Source: Sphingobacterium athyrii (GTDB lineage: Bacteria > Bacteroidota > Bacteroidia > Sphingobacteriales > Sphingobacteriaceae). From it: a DNA stretch of 64,000 nt. The notes beneath the pieces are model-generated. The model worked only from the letters and a program-made list of their open reading frames with translations, did not search any database and had not been told where the DNA came from. A program made the translations under genes and the position numbers. Within the stretch, counting starts at the first letter, position 1. Each line of letters opens with the position of its first letter. This document shows, piece by piece, positions 61,329 to 64,000 of this stretch. The stretch is from contig NZ_QCXX01000009.1 in the NCBI RefSeq assembly GCF_003071065.1, positions 124,001 to 188,000 of the forward strand, written 5' to 3'.

Positions 61329-62303
61329 CTAATGACCTTTGTAAGCCTTTAGAGCCTGTGTCAATTTGGGGACGATATCAAAGGCATCTCCAACGATACC
61401 GTAATCCGCAACTTTAAAGAATGGTGCTTCAGGATCCTTGTTGATCACGACAATTGTTTTTGAAGAGCTAACACCGGCTAAATGTTGAATAGCGCCGGAG
61501 ATCCCGATGGCAATATAGAGGTTGGGACTTACAACGATACCCGTTTGGCCGACGTGTTCGGAATGTGGGCGCCATCCTGCATCAGACACAGGCTTGGAAC
61601 ATGCCGTGGCTGCGCCAAGGACATCTGCAAGTTCTTCGATCATCCCCCAGTTTTCCGGACCTTTTAGTCCACGGCCAGCAGAAACAACGATTTCTGCCTC
61701 CGGGAGGGAAACTTTATCTGTTGCGCGCACAATTTCTTTAACAATTGTCGAGAAGTCCGTGGAAGCAATATTGGCTGTAAAAGGTTCAACAACGGCAGTA
61801 CCTCCAGTTTCCTTGGTTTCATAAGCATTGGGATTTAAAGCGATCACTTTGATCGCTGCGGTCAATTCCACTGTAGCAAATGCTTTATTTGAAAATGCGG
61901 TCTTTTTGACGGTTAATTTTTCACCTTCGATGGTCGGCAGAGCCAAAGCGCTGTCAGCTAGCGCCGCGTGAAGCTTTGCGGCAATACGGGGAGCAAGTCC
62001 TTTTCCAGAAAATGAGTTGGAAAGTACAAGCAGATTCGCTCCTGTACTTTTGACAGCTTCTGCGATAATGCTCGCATAAGCCTGATTGACAAAGGAAGAA
62101 AGCTGATCTGTATTGACCGTTAGTACCTTTGATGCACCATAGTTGCCCAGTGTAGCAAGTTCATCCTGTGCGACATTGCCAATCGAGATGGCAATAAGGT
62201 CGGTGCCAGTATTATCGGCGATGGCTTTCGCATAAGAAACGACTTCAAAAGCAGACTTTTTGAATTTTCCATCGGTATTTTCTACATATACAAGTATTGA
62301 CAT
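61329..62303 (-). CDS. etfA: Electron transfer flavoprotein alpha subunit
   Basis: The FAD-carrying subunit of ETF, which takes electrons from acyl-CoA dehydrogenases. It is 324 residues. The C-terminal FAD domain has SAGRGLKGPENWGMIEELAD, SKPVSDAGWRPHSEHVGQTG, SPNLYIAIGISGAIQHLAG and VINKDPEAPFFKVADYGIVG, all hallmarks. It follows etfB by 21 bp on the same strand. Together they link fatty acid or amino acid oxidation to the quinone pool; the ETF dehydrogenase is not in view. Confidence 0.97.
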   Translation of the reverse strand: MSILVYVENTDGKFKKSAFEVVSYAKAIADNTGTDLIAISIGNVAQDELATLGNYGASKVLTVNTDQLSSFVNQAYASIIAEAVKSTGANLLVLSNSFSGKGLAPRIAAKLHAALADSALALPTIEGEKLTVKKTAFSNKAFATVELTAAIKVIALNPNAYETKETGGTAVVEPFTANIASTDFSTIVKEIVRATDKVSLPEAEIVVSAGRGLKGPENWGMIEELADVLGAATACSKPVSDAGWRPHSEHVGQTGIVVSPNLYIAIGISGAIQHLAGVSSSKTIVVINKDPEAPFFKVADYGIVGDAFDIVPKLTQALKAYKGH

Positions 62304-62324
62304 AGTTTTTTCGGAATTTAATGA

Positions 62325-63062
62325 TTAAATAACTTTGGCCTCATCATGTAACAACGAAACCAGTTTCTCAACTTCTGCCGCATCAACGAGTTTTACAGTG
62401 CCGCGTGGAGCTGGAGTCTCATAATTAACAATGTGGGAAAGCGTATCAACTGCGGATGGTTCCAACACATCCAATGGTTTGGTCCGTGCGCTCATAATAC
62501 CGCGCATGTTAGGTATCTTAGGCTCTGCGACTCCTTCCGCTGTACCAATAACAATTGGAAGTTTGGCGGTTAACACCTCTTTACCACCTTCTATTTCACG
62601 TTCAATACTGACAGCATCAGCAGCGATATCGATCTTCTTGGCAATGGATACCGATGGTATATTCAGTAATTCTGCAACGATTGCACCAACTTGCGCCCCA
62701 TTATAATCAATGGATTCCCGTCCAGTTAAAATAAGGTCAAAAGCATTGTCTCTGGCGTAGTTTGCGATTTGATTGGCAACAAACCAAGCATCTCTCGGAA
62801 TGGCATTAATACGTACTGCATTGTCAGCGCCTATAGCTAATGCTTTGCGAATGGTCGCATCGGTTGATGCATCTCCAACATTGATGACAGTCACTGTACC
62901 TTTTCCTCCTTCAGCTAATTCAACTGCCTTTGAAAGGGCAATCTCGTCATAAGGGTTTATAATAAACTGCACCCCAGTTGTATTAAAGGCAGTGTTGTCA
63001 TTTGTAAAAGTGATCTTCGATGTAGTGTCAGGGACATTACTTATACAAACTAATATTTTCAT
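62325..63062 (-). CDS. etfB: Electron transfer flavoprotein beta subunit
   Basis: The AMP-binding partner of EtfA, 245 residues. Recognisable are the start KILVCISNVPDTTSKITF, INPYDEIALSKAVELAE, the ILTGRESIDYNGAQVGAIVA segment with the ETF-beta signature, and PKIPNMRGIMSARTKPLDV. It is the first gene of the etfBA pair. A -7 element is seen 15 bp upstream. Confidence 0.97.
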   Translation of the reverse strand: MKILVCISNVPDTTSKITFTNDNTAFNTTGVQFIINPYDEIALSKAVELAEGGKGTVTVINVGDASTDATIRKALAIGADNAVRINAIPRDAWFVANQIANYARDNAFDLILTGRESIDYNGAQVGAIVAELLNIPSVSIAKKIDIAADAVSIEREIEGGKEVLTAKLPIVIGTAEGVAEPKIPNMRGIMSARTKPLDVLEPSAVDTLSHIVNYETPAPRGTVKLVDAAEVEKLVSLLHDEAKVI

Positions 63063-63076
63063 ATACGATTGGTTTT

Positions 63077-63085
63077 ACCCAAACT
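63077..63085 (-). promoter_or_regulatory. -7 promoter element for etfBA
   Basis: The minus strand reads TAAGTTTGG, a TAnnTTTG match, 14 bp before the etfB ATG. The possible -33 TTG (63099-63101) is too close. Confidence 0.4.
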
Positions 63086-63309
63086 TACCATATTTTCTCC
63101 CAAATAAAAAGCCCTCAACCGCTTAATATTTTGGTTTACCTGGGGTTTTTGTTATTGTATTATTTTGAATTTATAATGATTTTTCGCTTATTATTTTGTT
63201 GTATTTGTAATTTATAGTCTGTTTTATAATTTTTTTAATAAATTTTTCTAAATTCTACATGTATTTTTTCAATAAAAACAAACCGTCAGTATAGTGTCAT
63301 TTTGTATGC

Positions 63310-63339
63310 TTGCATAGTATTTTTGATGGCATATATTTG
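63310..63339 (+). promoter_or_regulatory. Promoter before a structured untranslated region
   Basis: TTG at 63310-63312 and TATATTTG at 63332-63339 are 19 nt apart, a full Bacteroidota-type promoter. Transcription would begin near 63347, about 190 nt before the TPR gene. Confidence 0.65.
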
Positions 63340-63344
63340 TTGTG

Positions 63345-63475
63345 GAGTTATTGCTCGATAGCGAAGGACCGAGCGAGCACAAAGAAACCTAAAGTGTTAA
63401 CTAACACTTGCTCTACGTGAAAAATGCAGGGGAAACAGGTGGATCGATCGGATAATTTATAGTATGGAAACGCGG
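63345..63475 (+). ncRNA. Candidate structured RNA or long 5' leader
   Basis: Downstream of the promoter at 63310-63339 the sequence becomes less AT-rich and contains complementary segments: GCTCG (63354-63358) with CGAGC, and AAGTGTT with AACACTT around AACT (63392-63409). No terminator with a T run is visible, so it may be a leader of the TPR gene rather than a free RNA. I could not match it to SRP, 6S, tmRNA, RNase P RNA or a known riboswitch by eye. Confidence 0.35.
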
Positions 63476-63516
63476 GCATTATAAAATAATTGTTTACAGA
63501 TGAGCCCAATTTTAGT

Positions 63517-63524
63517 TAAATTTG
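63517..63524 (+). promoter_or_regulatory. -7 promoter element for the TPR gene
   Basis: TAAATTTG matches TAnnTTTG 13 bp before the ATG. A TTG at 63490-63492 is 24 nt upstream, a little far. Confidence 0.45.
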
Positions 63525-63537
63525 AAATAAAAAAGAT

Positions 63538-63870
63538 ATGTCAACACGATTGGATCAACTCAACGAATTTTTGAAAGAGAGCCCTGAAGATCCTTTTTTA
63601 AAATATGCCATTGCTGCAGAGTACCTGAAACAAAATAATGAGCAGGAAGCTTTAGACAGATTTGAGAAGCTGATCAATAGCCATCCGGACTACGTCGGAA
63701 CATATTATCATCTGGGAAAATTATACGAAAAACTGGACAAACAGGAGCTTGCGATCAAAACATATAAACAGGGAATTGATATTGCACGTAAAAGCCGCAA
63801 TTTCCATGCATTGGGCGAGTTACAAGGCGCTTTATCATTTTTGGACGAAGACGAAGATGATGATTTTTAG
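63538..63870 (+). CDS. Small tetratricopeptide-repeat protein
   Basis: A 110-residue cytoplasmic protein without signal peptide. Two TPR motifs are visible at about 17-50 (DPFLKYAIAAEYLKQNNEQE, ALDRFEKLINSHPD) and 51-85 (YVGTYYHLGKLYEKLDKQEL, AIKTYKQGIDIA), and the C-terminus is strongly acidic (FLDEDEDDDF). TPR proteins mediate protein contacts; the partner is unknown. Confidence 0.9.
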   Translation: MSTRLDQLNEFLKESPEDPFLKYAIAAEYLKQNNEQEALDRFEKLINSHPDYVGTYYHLGKLYEKLDKQELAIKTYKQGIDIARKSRNFHALGELQGALSFLDEDEDDDF

Positions 63871-63954
63871 TTCTTTCTAAATTTTTGGTATCTAATTTGT
63901 TATGAATTTTATGGGTGAAACTATTAGATGCTGATTTTTTGAATTTGGAAAGAG

Positions 63955-64000
63955 ATGAAAAGGTTTATTTGGACAGTAGGAGTGATGGTAATGATTGGAT
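63955..64000 (+). CDS. Start of a gene cut by the window edge
   Basis: An ATG at 63955 preceded by the purine-rich ggaaagag opens a frame MKRFIWTVGVMVMIG that runs off the window. The basic start and hydrophobic run look like a signal peptide or membrane anchor. Nothing more can be said. Confidence 0.4.
   Translation, partial: MKRFIWTVGVMVMIG

Larger units (their letters stand above)
63063..63537. other. AT-rich region between etfB and the TPR gene
   Basis: A 475-bp gap with no credible ORF. It holds the etfB -7 element (63077-63085), a very AT-rich tract (63150-63290), a good promoter at 63310-63339 followed by a GC-richer structured stretch (63345-63475), and the TPR gene's own -7 element (63517-63524). 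Confidence 0.7.

Noticed and set aside
1..64000. Insertion sequences, prophage, CRISPR array, tRNA or rRNA genes
   Set aside because: I looked for transposase or integrase motifs, regularly spaced repeats, and tRNA-like clover-leaf patterns while reading and saw none. A weak tRNA could still be missed by eye.

Overview
The window is an ordinary stretch of chromosome from a Bacteroidota bacterium, most likely family Sphingobacteriaceae (Sphingobacterium or a close relative). Evidence for this is the many promoter elements of the Bacteroidota type (TAnnTTTG at -7, TTG near -33), the scarcity of Shine-Dalgarno sites, the FtsZ tail ending in HDNVD, the 643-residue ribosomal protein S1 with an acidic N-terminal extension, and the overall AT-rich gene set. 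I see no insertion sequence, prophage, CRISPR array, rRNA or tRNA.

Layout. 1-10218: the 5' part of tamB (outer-membrane assembly), divergent from tsaD (tRNA t6A), then a lipoprotein, a TonB-family protein, a small DUF4890-like periplasmic protein, a solitary lutB-type iron-sulfur protein and aspS. 10219-26462: a complete dcw cluster (mraZ, rsmH, ftsL-like, ftsI, murE, mraY, murD, ftsW, murG, murC, ftsQ, ftsA, ftsZ) with a textbook MraZ-box array in front and no murF, murB or ddl inside. 26552-32539: a TIM-barrel sugar isomerase/epimerase-like protein, an orphan LuxR-type response regulator, mscL, the rpmH-rnpA-yidD-tsaB group, corA and an OmpH/Skp-like lipoprotein. 32731-40865: gyrB, then a tightly overlapping operon of a helix-hairpin-helix plus outer-membrane-barrel protein, comEC and recQ. 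40866-50371: a sulfurtransferase, rpsA, an envelope operon (PASTA protein, mltG, hotdog thioesterase, YihY), the divergent ddl, and a serine hydrolase. 50460-58313: folA and thyA, mtaB (ms2t6A), an EamA transporter, an NlpC/P60 lipoprotein and a secreted metallophosphoesterase. 58314-64000: a gene-poor stretch with a broken MscS-type channel gene and a possible small RNA, a nucleoside-type MFS transporter, a bifunctional nuclease, etfA/etfB, a second possible structured RNA, a TPR protein, and the first codons of a further gene.

How the parts fit. Most genes serve envelope growth and division: precursor synthesis (murC, D, E, G, mraY, ddl), polymerisation and septation (ftsI, ftsW, ftsQ, ftsL, ftsA, ftsZ), glycan release (mltG) and outer-membrane assembly (tamB, OmpH-like). 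A second theme is tRNA A37 modification (tsaD, tsaB, mtaB). The most interesting items are the HhH-barrel/ComEC/RecQ operon as a candidate DNA-uptake route; reversed MraZ-box pairs facing aspS; a TGTGGAAAACTT motif shared by the mraZ and ftsZ upstream regions; a decayed mechanosensitive channel gene; and two unassigned promoter-plus-hairpin loci near 58.6 kb and 63.4 kb. I did not find a clearly new multi-gene system.
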